NCBI GenBank assembly: GCA_014523695.1 | Contig: JAATVS010000250.1 | Coordinates: 1 to 12,169 of the forward strand | Reading direction: 5' to 3' | DNA from: Nitrososphaerales archaeon TH5895 | GTDB taxonomy: Archaea; Thermoproteota; Nitrososphaeria; Nitrososphaerales; Nitrososphaeraceae | Length of the DNA stretch: 12,169 nt | Shown here: piece after piece, positions 1-6,800 of the stretch | Layout: each line of letters begins with the position of its first letter | How positions within the stretch are numbered: the stretch's first letter is position 1 | Translations under genes and position numbers: made by a program | The notes under the pieces: model-generated | What the model saw: the letters and a program-made list of their open reading frames with translations, nothing else | The model's database searches: none | What the model was told of the DNA's origin: nothing

Positions 1-54
1 ACTGATTGTGTTTCAAGAATAGGTTTTACGGTTACAAGTATTCTCCGAATCGCC

Positions 55-642
55 ATGTCTCAAAAAACACTCGAGGTGCTAATAGTTGACAACAACTCTC
101 CGTTTACGCCTAATCTGAGGGATATTATCAATGACTTGGGATATTCCTATGACTATAAGCGCTATTCAGAAATAAAGTTAGAGGAACTTGGATTCGAAAA
201 TTTGCCTTGGTTCAATAAGGTCATCTTATCAGGAAGGAAGATTGGCAGTTCGAGTATCAATATGGCAAATTCTACATTAGTCAAATATTGTTATTCTCGG
301 ACTATACCCATTTTAGGAATATGTTACGGATGCCAGATAATTGCCTTAACCTTGGGCGGATCGCTAAGAAGACTCGAAGCGCCAGTAAAAGACTACGATC
401 ATGTAACCGTGAAGTGTGATAATGCTCTCGTGTTTGGCAAACAAAGGATAAGGGTGTTTAAAAGCCACAAATTTTGTGTTTCAAGGCTACCTGCCTGCTT
501 AGACTCTGTTGGAGAATCCCAAACATGCCCAAACGAGATCCTCTTACACAGAGACAAACCGATCTTTGGAACTCAGTTTCATCCAGAAGTGAGTGGCATG
601 GACGGAAAAAGCATCCTGGCCAATTTCATGGCCCTGGCCTAA
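55..642 (+). CDS. Stand-alone class I glutamine amidotransferase (GuaA/TrpG-like)
   Basis: This gene encodes 195 residues and nothing but a class I (triad) glutaminase domain, which releases ammonia from glutamine for a partner synthetase. The nucleophile is Cys90 in the elbow GICYGC, and the His/Glu pair is His176 and Glu178 in FHPE. The N-terminal strand (VLIVDNNSPFTPNL) resembles TrpG/PabA, while the SHK-x-LP stretch near residues 137-146 resembles the GuaA amidotransferase subunit. The length matches separate archaeal GATase subunits. No synthetase partner is encoded nearby, so the acceptor is unknown; GMP synthase subunit A is one possibility. The ATG puts seven residues before the first strand, as is usual. 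The frame stays open to the window edge, so a slightly earlier start cannot be excluded. The next gene begins 44 bp downstream. Confidence 0.88.
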   Translation: MSQKTLEVLIVDNNSPFTPNLRDIINDLGYSYDYKRYSEIKLEELGFENLPWFNKVILSGRKIGSSSINMANSTLVKYCYSRTIPILGICYGCQIIALTLGGSLRRLEAPVKDYDHVTVKCDNALVFGKQRIRVFKSHKFCVSRLPACLDSVGESQTCPNEILLHRDKPIFGTQFHPEVSGMDGKSILANFMALA

Positions 643-655
643 GGCGGCTGTATGA

Positions 656-663
656 TTTTTATT
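656..663 (+). promoter_or_regulatory. Putative TATA-like box for the C39-like/TPR gene
   Basis: TTTTTATT lies just after the amidotransferase stop, with its centre about 27 nt before the GTG at 687. This is the spacing expected for a leaderless archaeal transcript. The assignment rests on composition and spacing only. Confidence 0.35.
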
Positions 664-686
664 TCCTAAGAAAGTTAAGCATCAAT

Positions 687-1643
687 GTGTACCCTAGTTC
701 TGAAGATCATAGCCTAACATTACCTATTGTGGACCCCAGCTTAGACACACCACAATTGCCTCTCGTATTTAACGTCTTGGCATTATACTGGGGAGAGGAT
801 CTCGCTTCTCACATCTCCGAGAAGGCCAGAGTACAATACAAGGCTGTCAGAGGATCCGTGCTAATTGAAGGAATCGAGGTCGCAGAAAAGAATGGCTTCC
901 AATCAATGATGTACAAGAGTAATATGAAGGATATTAAAAAGACAATCGATCAAGGAATACCAATAATAACAATCCTCCCAGGGATTCACGACTTGGTTCA
1001 ACATGCCACAATAGTTTGCGGATACGAGCCTCAGGAGAGGAGAATTCTGACCTATGTTCCGGAGCAAGACAAACAGGGTGCTGTTCCTGAAAAAAGATTT
1101 GAACAAGAGTGGGAGGAAGATGATACAACTTCAATCATTCTGATCCCGTCAGATATGGCAGAAATAATATCAGATAGGGATTTTAAGTTTCAAAATTCAA
1201 ACCGTAGCTGCCTTGTTGCAGAAAGATTAAGATTGAAAGGGGATATTGTCAAAGCCGTAGAAGAGCTGTCTGGTGCGGTAAGTATGGACGGAGATAACCC
1301 TAACGCTTGGTACGCCCTGGGATCAGCATATAGCGATCAAAAATCCGACTCAGCTATAGAGTGTTACAGGAAAGCTATACAACTAAACAAACGATACTAT
1401 TTAGCATACAGAGGGCTAGGCAACTATTACTTAAAAAATGAACAATACGATCTTGCTGATGAGTGGTATTCGATGGCTATTGATATAAACCCTGTAAGGT
1501 TTGGCCCAATATATAAGAATCGAGCGTTTGCCAGGCTGAAATCAGGAAAGGGTCCAGTCAAGGAGGATTTGGAAAAATACCTGCGCTATATGCCGGGTGC
1601 GACTGATCGCATCTCTGTTCAGCAGGCAATTAAGGAACTCTAA
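687..1643 (+). CDS. C39-peptidase-like (degenerate) domain fused to TPR repeats
   Basis: The protein has 318 residues if started at the GTG chosen here. Residues about 10-155 follow the papain-like C39 layout: an N-terminal LxLPIV segment, a helix ending in LYWG where active members carry Cys-Gly-Pro at its start, and an HATIVCGYE strand with His106. There is no cysteine at all before Cys111, and the catalytic Asp position after the His strand reads TYVPE. Two of the three catalytic residues therefore appear lost, which suggests a binding or pseudo-enzyme role. Residues about 172-305 form three to four TPR units with typical W/Y-x2-LG-x2-Y and A-x4-A-x3-NP patterns. The open frame extends upstream to 474, but that part lies out of frame inside the amidotransferase gene and is unlike protein. 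GTG 687 follows a TATA-like box at leaderless spacing. There is no signal peptide. Confidence 0.75.
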   Translation: MYPSSEDHSLTLPIVDPSLDTPQLPLVFNVLALYWGEDLASHISEKARVQYKAVRGSVLIEGIEVAEKNGFQSMMYKSNMKDIKKTIDQGIPIITILPGIHDLVQHATIVCGYEPQERRILTYVPEQDKQGAVPEKRFEQEWEEDDTTSIILIPSDMAEIISDRDFKFQNSNRSCLVAERLRLKGDIVKAVEELSGAVSMDGDNPNAWYALGSAYSDQKSDSAIECYRKAIQLNKRYYLAYRGLGNYYLKNEQYDLADEWYSMAIDINPVRFGPIYKNRAFARLKSGKGPVKEDLEKYLRYMPGATDRISVQQAIKEL

Positions 1644-1802
1644 TCCTTGGAAGCTCCGCTTAATTCGTCTCTGGATGATTTGTCTTTCAAGTTGTCGCTA
1701 CTGCAGAATTGAGCTACGACGAAGAACCAACCTGTTGCATCCAAGATGCTATTGTTAAGTCTTGTTTGCACAGAGTACGCCTATATGAGTAAATTGAGAG
1801 TG
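1644..1802. other. Convergent intergenic stretch, no gene seen
   Basis: This 159-bp interval separates the ends of two converging genes. I see no open frame with protein-like composition, no tRNA fold, and no strong hairpin with a T-run. Confidence 0.5.
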
Positions 1803-2975
1803 TTACAAATAGGGTTTAACCTCTTTCACGATGTTCTCAACTCCATTCAGTCCGTGTGCAATTTTCATGAGATGTGATATATTCTTTCGATACTGTTCAC
1901 TAACTATCAGAGTCATGATCGCCTGCTTTATGGTGTCCAGAGTTAGCTTGTCTTGTCGCAATGAAATGCCGATTTTTAACTCTGAAACTTTATCAGAGTT
2001 AGCCAGCTGTTCTCCATGATTTTCTATCGGAATACACAAGAATGGCTTTCCAAATTGAATGGATTGAGAAATCGACGCATGACCTGCCCTTATAACGAGG
2101 GCATGGCATAGGGAAAAAAGCTCATCCCTAATAGGACACCATTCAAAATACCAACCTGAATTCGAAATCTTTTGTGGACAAGGGTTACCCCCAGGTTTAC
2201 CTTCTGATATAACATATTGTATCTCTGGTTCTAGCTCCTTGAGGGCACTCATAACGATATTAGTAAGGGGTCTGCGAGTCGGTTCTGGTCCACTAATATG
2301 AAGGAAAATGAATGGCTTTTCGCTACTAAGATGGAGCATCTGACTCGCCTCTTCTAACCGTCTTGGGACAATGGTAGGATTGGGAGCTGTGAACCCAACA
2401 TATTTTACCCTACTTGAGGTAGTGCTGACGTTCCAGATATTTTTTTCACTGATTGTCATAGGGGGAGGAAGATCAGGTATCAATATCTTCTCTGCGAAGG
2501 ACCAGAGGGCACCAAGTAATTGCCCATTAATTTCTTCGTAGAGACGAGCAATTCGTATTTTTCTCAGTGAAGGAGATAATAATAGCCTTATTTGATTTAG
2601 TATGACTACTGAAGGTACTTGGAGGACTTTGGAAATTATCAATGGAGAGAGTCTAGTATCCGAGATAACAAGATCTGGTCGATATCCAGCGATATTTCTG
2701 ATCTCTGCGTTCAATTGTTTGGAGAAATTTGAGAATTGATAGGGAATGCTCGCTATGCTTTTCTTTATCGAAAAGGCGCCCTCTGATGTCCAAGAAAGCT
2801 CCAGAGGTGGAACTCTTTCGCATTGAAATCCATTGTGCCTCAAGAAATCAGTTGCTTCCCCAAACGAAGAAAAGGACACGTCATATCCTAATTCTCTAAC
2901 CTGCTCTCCGAGCATCAACATTCTGCTGGCATGGCCTAGCCCGACTCCATAAGGCGAGATATAGATCCTTGACAA
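1803..2975 (-). CDS. GT-B fold glycosyltransferase (MurG/MGT-like)
   Basis: This 390-residue protein has a two-domain GT-B architecture and probably transfers a sugar from a nucleotide donor to a lipid or other acceptor at the inner face of the membrane. The N-terminal domain opens with a first strand and a glycine-rich GVGLGHASR loop at residues 10-18, as in MurG and related GT1/GT28 enzymes. The C-terminal donor-binding domain carries an ISGPEPTRR strand-loop at 228-235, WCP at 279-281, and the classic RAGHASISQSI...GKPFLCIPI segment at 296-316, followed by the H-x2-EQ-x-N residues. There is no signal peptide or membrane span. The start is a TTG: the preceding in-frame codons include a TGA, and the first β-strand begins immediately after it. 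A TATA-like box lies about 31 nt upstream, so the transcript is nearly leaderless. Donor and acceptor cannot be read from the sequence. Confidence 0.85.
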   Translation of the reverse strand: MSRIYISPYGVGLGHASRMLMLGEQVRELGYDVSFSSFGEATDFLRHNGFQCERVPPLELSWTSEGAFSIKKSIASIPYQFSNFSKQLNAEIRNIAGYRPDLVISDTRLSPLIISKVLQVPSVVILNQIRLLLSPSLRKIRIARLYEEINGQLLGALWSFAEKILIPDLPPPMTISEKNIWNVSTTSSRVKYVGFTAPNPTIVPRRLEEASQMLHLSSEKPFIFLHISGPEPTRRPLTNIVMSALKELEPEIQYVISEGKPGGNPCPQKISNSGWYFEWCPIRDELFSLCHALVIRAGHASISQSIQFGKPFLCIPIENHGEQLANSDKVSELKIGISLRQDKLTLDTIKQAIMTLIVSEQYRKNISHLMKIAHGLNGVENIVKEVKPYL

Positions 2976-3000
2976 GAATCATGGATCAGTCCCAAGGCAA

Positions 3001-3010
3001 GAAATATTTA
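3001..3010 (-). promoter_or_regulatory. Putative TATA-like box of the glycosyltransferase
   Basis: On the minus strand this reads TAAATATTTC. It is centred about 31 nt before the TTG start at 2975, and there is no Shine-Dalgarno sequence between them. This suggests the glycosyltransferase has its own promoter despite being only 83 bp from the AMMECR1 gene. Confidence 0.35.
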
Positions 3011-3058
3011 GCTTTCAATTGTTGCAGATTCGATCACCAATGAACACGTATCAATAGC

Positions 3059-3676
3059 CTATTCAGATGTTCGACCATCTACCTGATAAATTCTGCCTCG
3101 GGGTTCTGACTCTCTGAAAATGACACAGCTAAATTTGTATATTTTAACGTCTTCGTTCATCCACATCTCTGGTGTCAACCCTGCCTTGTAGCATAGATTA
3201 CTTAGAAATTCATCCACAGTCCAGTTAAATTCTAAAGCAACTTGAGGTAGTAGCAATGACGAATGTTCACCCCAACTTAACATTAATCCGTCTACTCCGA
3301 TCTTCACCATAGCTAAATAGTCGATAGGCTTTGCGACACTGATTAATTCGGGAAGATTCAAGACACTTACCTCAATGACCACCCTGTCAAGCTCTTCTTT
3401 TGAAATGGGATTAAATCTCGGATCTTGCGTGGCAGCTGCGATAGCAGCTTCCTTTAACGATGAATAAAACTCACCTCTAGGAAGTGGGAAACCAACACAA
3501 CCCCTCAAGATATTTTCCCCGGTCGAACAGTCATGAATGGACACAAAAACACCCGCTTTCACATTAATTTGAATTAAAGGTTGCAATGAAGGGCGTCTAT
3601 CACTAAATAGGCTTTCGACAATGTCGCGCGCGACACTTACTAAATGCTGACCGTCTTTAAGGGTGAAAAGTATCAT
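3059..3676 (-). CDS. AMMECR1-domain protein
   Basis: This 205-residue protein is a single AMMECR1 domain, a family found in archaea and eukaryotes whose biochemical role is not settled. The signature LRGCVG is at residues 57-62, followed by the helix before TQDPRFNPIS at 83-92, the EVSVL strand at 102-106, and a C-terminal WTVDEFL...KAGL segment typical of the family. In many archaea this domain sits beside or is fused to a MEMO-like protein. No MEMO gene is present here; the neighbours are a glycosyltransferase downstream and a coiled-coil protein upstream on the same strand, about 80 bp away on each side. The ATG at 3676 is inside the first copy of a 16-bp tandem repeat. The ATG in the second copy (3692) is out of frame and reaches a stop after a few codons, so 3676 is the working start. 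Confidence 0.92.
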   Translation of the reverse strand: MILFTLKDGQHLVSVARDIVESLFSDRRPSLQPLIQINVKAGVFVSIHDCSTGENILRGCVGFPLPRGEFYSSLKEAAIAAATQDPRFNPISKEELDRVVIEVSVLNLPELISVAKPIDYLAMVKIGVDGLMLSWGEHSSLLLPQVALEFNWTVDEFLSNLCYKAGLTPEMWMNEDVKIYKFSCVIFRESEPRGRIYQVDGRTSE

Positions 3677-3705
3677 CTACAGTAACGACCATCTACAGTA
3701 ACGAC
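3674..3705. repeat. Perfect 16-bp tandem duplication over a start codon
   Basis: The unit catctacagtaacgac occurs twice, head to tail, at 3674-3689 and 3690-3705 with no mismatch. On the minus strand each copy carries an ATG, and the downstream one is the start codon of the AMMECR1 gene. The duplication therefore covers the expected transcription start and the first nucleotides of the message. Confidence 0.9.
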
Positions 3706-3706
3706 T

Positions 3707-3738
3707 AGCTTTTAGATTCTAATTCAATACTACTGTAG
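3707..3738 (-). promoter_or_regulatory. AMMECR1 promoter with inverted 8-mer
   Basis: On the minus strand an AT-rich element (AATCTAAAAG, about 3708-3717) lies roughly 35-40 nt before the start codon and could be the TATA box. Upstream of it, TACTGTAG (plus strand, 3731-3738) is the exact reverse complement of CTACAGTA at 3694-3701, the 8-mer inside the tandem repeat. The box is thus flanked by an inverted pair that could serve as a regulator site. No regulator is identified. Confidence 0.35.
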
Positions 3739-3756
3739 GCCATACATAGACTCTCT

Positions 3757-4770
3757 TCAATCAGAAGTTCCATTCTCACCATATATAAGTTTCATCTCTT
3801 CAAATGTCAGCTTTTCTCCGCCAGACATTTTCTTAAGAGCAGCTTCTTTAAGAATATTCCACCTATCCTGATTTTCCTTACTTCGCTTACCTTTTTCTTG
3901 AGAGGCGATATATCTATTCTCCTTTCCTTCGCCTCGAGAATATCTTCTGGCTCGTTGCTCGGAAGCTACTCTGGTTCTTTTGAATTGGATCGCATTAAGT
4001 TGAGTATCAACCATTTCTAGTTTCGCATCTGCTTCCCTTACATTCCTGATGTTCTTGCGACGGTCTTCATACAAACTTTCCCTGAGATTAAGCAACTCGT
4101 CTAGCTCTGACTTTATTTTTCCAATCCCCTCACCTAGCTCAGATTTCTGGTCAAAGAGTTTGTTCATCTTGTTCTTTAGGACATCATATTGGATCGAAAT
4201 AGTTCTAAACCTATCCTCTTTTTTATGAATTGCTTTCAAGGCGTAAAGTTTGGTCGCAACTTCTTTTGACTTCAGAACCAGTCTACGTTCTTCATCCTTC
4301 GAAAGTTTCTTTGTCTGAATATCGCGCTCAATTTGATCCAGCTGATTATTCAGATTTACCAGATCATATCTATCCTTTCTTGAACGTGGTGTTGCTGCTT
4401 TTTCATCAAGAGACTTCATCTGAGTCCTTGCTGTAACGAGTGCATTCTTCAATTCGGTAAACCTACCGAATTCAGCATCTTTCTGCTCGTTTACCACTTT
4501 TAATTTGGCTCGTAATTCATCCAAATTGATGCGTTCATCGTCAATGAGTCTCTTTGTATCGTCTATTTTCTTGTTGAGGCTTTCTATAGTCTCTTCACCT
4601 GTCTTCTTCTCTTCGAGAAGGGTTTTCTTAAAATCTTGCAGAGTTCTAAGGTTGGAATCCGATGCAGGTTGTCTCGACGACGTACCCTCGTCTCTATTCC
4701 TAGTCTGCGAAGTGGTGGTAGCTGCTGATTTTGCAGAATTGCCGCTCTTACTAGTATGCTGGTCTCGCAT
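3757..4770 (-). CDS. COG1340-like archaeal coiled-coil protein
   Basis: The protein has 337 residues from the chosen ATG. It starts with a low-complexity Ser/Thr/Gln-rich region (about the first 45 residues) and then runs as an almost uninterrupted, highly charged coiled coil of about 240 residues rich in Glu, Lys, Leu and Asp. It ends in a short globular tail with the GGEKLTFEEMKLIY motif that closes many archaeal COG1340-type proteins. There is no ATPase head, so this is not an SMC or Rad50 protein. The function of the family is unknown; a structural or scaffold role is an inference. The frame can extend to a TTG at 4800, but a strong AT-rich box at 4799-4813 would then overlap the start. 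ATG 4770 is about 36 nt downstream of the box centre and is preferred. It is divergent from the small gene at 4909. Confidence 0.82.
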   Translation of the reverse strand: MRDQHTSKSGNSAKSAATTTSQTRNRDEGTSSRQPASDSNLRTLQDFKKTLLEEKKTGEETIESLNKKIDDTKRLIDDERINLDELRAKLKVVNEQKDAEFGRFTELKNALVTARTQMKSLDEKAATPRSRKDRYDLVNLNNQLDQIERDIQTKKLSKDEERRLVLKSKEVATKLYALKAIHKKEDRFRTISIQYDVLKNKMNKLFDQKSELGEGIGKIKSELDELLNLRESLYEDRRKNIRNVREADAKLEMVDTQLNAIQFKRTRVASEQRARRYSRGEGKENRYIASQEKGKRSKENQDRWNILKEAALKKMSGGEKLTFEEMKLIYGENGTSD

Positions 4771-4798
4771 CACGTCGCTTGACGATTGTAATATAACC

Positions 4799-4813
4799 AA
4801 AAATATATTTTTT
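4799..4813 (-). promoter_or_regulatory. TATA-like box of the coiled-coil gene
   Basis: The minus strand reads AAAAAATATATTTTT, the most TATA-like run in the window. It lies about 36 nt before the ATG at 4770, implying a leader of roughly 10 nt. It forms one half of a divergent promoter region with the box at 4870-4877. Confidence 0.5.
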
Positions 4814-4869
4814 CTGATCCTTTTGACTATTTAATTCTTGCCAACGGAAGGCATTTTGATCCCTACATG

Positions 4870-4877
4870 TTTATATC
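4870..4877 (+). promoter_or_regulatory. TATA-like box of the small Cys/His protein gene
   Basis: TTTATATC lies about 35 nt before the ATG at 4909, implying a leader under 12 nt. The same 8-mer occurs before the radical SAM gene, and minus-strand TTTATATC lies before the gene at 11684. Confidence 0.45.
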
Positions 4878-4908
4878 AGATAACATTCAATAAAATTTGG
4901 GATAATGA

Positions 4909-5304
4909 ATGGAAGACTTTGAGAAGAATTACCCTGACTTTGACTGGAAGAATCTTCCTGCGTACAAACATCCTCAAGGGAAGGATTGCCCATGTCCAAA
5001 GCACGAGTATATCAGAGAACAAATTAATGTGGCAAAAAATCTAAACACGTCATCAAGGGATAAAGGGCATCAATCTAGGCAGAAAGCTCAGGTTACATTA
5101 AAGTTTTGCCCGGATCATTATGATGTTTACTTCAAAGAGGTTATTCCATCCATGCCAATGAAATACAAAATCATGACCAAAATCGCATTAAAGATTGGAG
5201 CTGTTGTCATTCAAAAGATTCCATACATGATGTCTGACCAGTGCTTCTACTGTCGCTTTGGCTCAGGTGGTTTTGACAAGAAGACGGAGTTACCACCTAT
5301 ATAG
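4909..5304 (+). CDS. Small Cys/His-containing protein, function unknown
   Basis: I do not recognise this 131-residue protein. It is hydrophilic at the N-terminus with no signal peptide. It has five cysteines in pairs or near histidines: CPC at 27-29 with His21 and His32 near it, CPDH at 67-70, and CFYC at 112-115. This pattern could bind a metal such as zinc, but the spacing matches no finger or ribbon I can name. A mildly hydrophobic stretch with basic residues (about 84-107) could be an amphipathic helix; it is too short and charged for a clear membrane span. ATG 4909 is preferred to an out-of-frame ATG at 4905 because only this frame stays open. The gene has its own TATA-like box, is divergent from the coiled-coil gene, and converges on the kinase gene 58 bp beyond its stop. 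Confidence 0.7.
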   Translation: MEDFEKNYPDFDWKNLPAYKHPQGKDCPCPKHEYIREQINVAKNLNTSSRDKGHQSRQKAQVTLKFCPDHYDVYFKEVIPSMPMKYKIMTKIALKIGAVVIQKIPYMMSDQCFYCRFGSGGFDKKTELPPI

Positions 5305-5362
5305 CAGATAATATCTTAGACATGGCAACAACCTCTAAATGTAGTGGACTTGTCAGCTCCCT

Positions 5363-6055
5363 TCAAGATTTCAACAAGTTCACAAACGTATTAACTCTAT
5401 TTGAGGTAAGTGCTAAGGCCATGATGTTTCTCAAAATAATGTAAAGGTATGGGCATGACCTGCCTGTTTCGTTCACATAAGCCTTGACGAAAGTGTTATG
5501 AATTGTATGGTATCTAGAACTACTTAAATCCATTATGCTAGCTAAAAAGCTAGCTATATCCATGCTTCTTGAAAAGACAGAATTGTCTCTCATGATGAAA
5601 CTCAAATCTGTTCTGACTAGCTTTCCTTGACTGTCTATCAGGTAGTTTTCGGCCTTGTTATCTAGAAAAACTAATTCAGCATTGTGAAGACGTGCCGTGA
5701 TAATACCTGCTTTATTTGCTAGGGAGGTGTCCTCCTCTTTCTCGAAAAGAGAATACAAATTACCCCCCTCGATGTATTCCTCTATTAGGACCCTCTTGCT
5801 ATTGTATAAAAGAGTTGGGCTAAGTATTTCTAACTTCCTAAGTGTTTCTCTCATCAAAACGCTCTCGTTATACAATAACATTGAACCAAGCGGATGTGGG
5901 GAGCACGGATGAAGCATTAGCACTGACGTCAGCACAAAAGCAAATACAAGGATGAAATCTCTAAAGCCCTTGATTTTCTTGTTGGTTTTTATGACTACTT
6001 TGCGACCTTCGTATTCTCCTCGCCGAACATGCCTTTGCCAATTCACAAAATACAA
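5363..6055 (-). CDS. Small atypical protein-kinase-like protein (Bud32/RIO/LPS-kinase type)
   Basis: This 230-residue kinase-fold protein resembles the small archaeal Bud32/RIO and LPS-kinase-type enzymes. Visible landmarks in order are the β3 lysine Lys23 in VVIK, αC Glu70 in MRETL, the hinge IEEYIEGGNL at 91-100, a catalytic loop with His124 and D-N-K-A-E-N at 132-137 giving Asp132 and Asn137, Asp150 in RTDL at the metal-binding position, and Asp166 in MDIASFLAS. All residues needed for phosphotransfer seem present. There is no full glycine-rich loop; the N-lobe is cut down. Residues about 31-50 are strongly hydrophobic and sit between β3 and αC, either as an unusual membrane-associated insertion or a buried helix. 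The TTG start lies about 5 nt from the predicted transcript start. It is divergent from the methyltransferase gene. The substrate is unknown. Confidence 0.72.
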   Translation of the reverse strand: MYFVNWQRHVRRGEYEGRKVVIKTNKKIKGFRDFILVFAFVLTSVLMLHPCSPHPLGSMLLYNESVLMRETLRKLEILSPTLLYNSKRVLIEEYIEGGNLYSLFEKEEDTSLANKAGIITARLHNAELVFLDNKAENYLIDSQGKLVRTDLSFIMRDNSVFSRSMDIASFLASIMDLSSSRYHTIHNTFVKAYVNETGRSCPYLYIILRNIMALALTSNRVNTFVNLLKS

Positions 6056-6082
6056 CTAGCAACATATGGTTCGTATGATAAC

Positions 6083-6096
6083 TATAAGCTTTATAC
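6083..6096. promoter_or_regulatory. Divergent overlapping TATA-like boxes around AAGCTT
   Basis: The run tataagctttatac carries a minus-strand box (AGCTTATA, 6083-6090) and a plus-strand box (CTTTATAC, 6089-6096) back to back. A 26-nt offset predicts transcript starts near 6060 for the kinase and near 6118 for the methyltransferase. These put the TTG at 6055 and the GTG at 6126 within about 10 nt of their 5' ends. This supports the later methyltransferase start and makes the two promoters mutually exclusive or co-regulated. Confidence 0.5.
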
Positions 6097-6125
6097 GCAA
6101 GAAATATGTATCATGTACTAGGCTA

Positions 6126-6800
6126 GTGCATTCAGGATTACATAATGCAAGGTATTTTTTTACTGAGCAAAACTCCAATACATATGACCGGATTGTGCGA
6201 TATGCTACAATTGGCAGGGATATGCATTGGAAAAAAAAAATTCTGAATAAGATCCAAGGAAAAATCGTGCTAGACCTAGCTTCCGGTACTGGAATTCTGA
6301 GCGAGATGATCAAGAGCAACACTAGTGGATTAGATGTTTTGAGTTTGGATCTCTCATTTGACTATGCCAAGATTTCCAATAATACGAGAAAGATCCGAAA
6401 TGTGGTTAACGCAAACGCTGAAATGTTGCCCTTTAGGAATCGTAGCTGTGACTGTATCGTATCTTCATACTTGGCAAAGTATGTGGACATCAACAAAGTT
6501 GTAGCTGAAATTAGTAGAGTGATAACTCCAAACGGGGTTGTTGTGTTTCACGATTTTTCATATCCAAAAAACAAAATTGTTAGATTTCTCTGGAAGTTAC
6601 ATTTCAAGTTGTTGCGCATCGCTGGTTCGATTGTAACATCGTGGCAGCATGTCTTCTTAGAACTTGATCAGTTGATTGAGAATTCAAAGTGGTCGGAGGA
6701 GCTACTGGTATCCTTAAGATGTCATGGCTTTGTCGAAATAAGTTCTACGCATTTCACATTTGGTACTTCCAAAATGATTGTTGCTAAGAAGAATGAATGA
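6126..6800 (+). CDS. UbiE-like class I SAM-dependent methyltransferase
   Basis: The chosen form has 224 residues and is a class I Rossmann-fold methyltransferase, closest in layout to UbiE/MenG. Just before the SAM fold comes TYDRIVRYATIGRD-x-HW, the N-terminal pattern that UbiE-type enzymes use ahead of motif I. Motif I is VLDLASGTG (48-56), the acidic end of strand β2 is LSLDLS, the strand-3 region is NANAEMLPF (about 95-103), and the SRVITPNG segment follows with VVVFHDF as motif III. UbiE-type enzymes methylate a carbon of a quinone ring; that substrate is inferred from the neighbours. An in-frame ATG at 6066 exists but lies upstream of the likely TATA box, and the added 20 residues look unlike the family; GTG 6126 is preferred. 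The stop overlaps the next start by 8 nt, indicating translational coupling. Confidence 0.82.
   Translation: MHSGLHNARYFFTEQNSNTYDRIVRYATIGRDMHWKKKILNKIQGKIVLDLASGTGILSEMIKSNTSGLDVLSLDLSFDYAKISNNTRKIRNVVNANAEMLPFRNRSCDCIVSSYLAKYVDINKVVAEISRVITPNGVVVFHDFSYPKNKIVRFLWKLHFKLLRIAGSIVTSWQHVFLELDQLIENSKWSEELLVSLRCHGFVEISSTHFTFGTSKMIVAKKNE

Noticed and set aside
474..686. N-terminal extension of the C39-like/TPR frame to an ATG at 474
   Set aside because: It overlaps the amidotransferase gene out of frame, has Arg/His-rich non-protein-like composition, and would ignore a well-placed box and GTG at 687.
1644..1802. Possible box C/D guide RNA in the convergent gap (GGATGATT)
   Set aside because: It does not match the RTGATGA C box and no CTGA D box is placed correctly.
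3757..4770. Coiled-coil gene as an SMC or Rad50 fragment
   Set aside because: No Walker A or ABC signature motif is present and the C-terminal tail fits the COG1340-type instead.
4505..4834. Plus-strand open frame of 109 codons, Ser/Leu-rich
   Set aside because: It is the antisense shadow of the coiled-coil gene; the Leu/Ser/Phe bias is what charged Glu/Lys codons give on the other strand.
6056..6322. Minus-strand open frame of 88 codons opposite the methyltransferase start
   Set aside because: It is antisense to a well-supported methyltransferase, crosses the divergent promoter and has no family resemblance.
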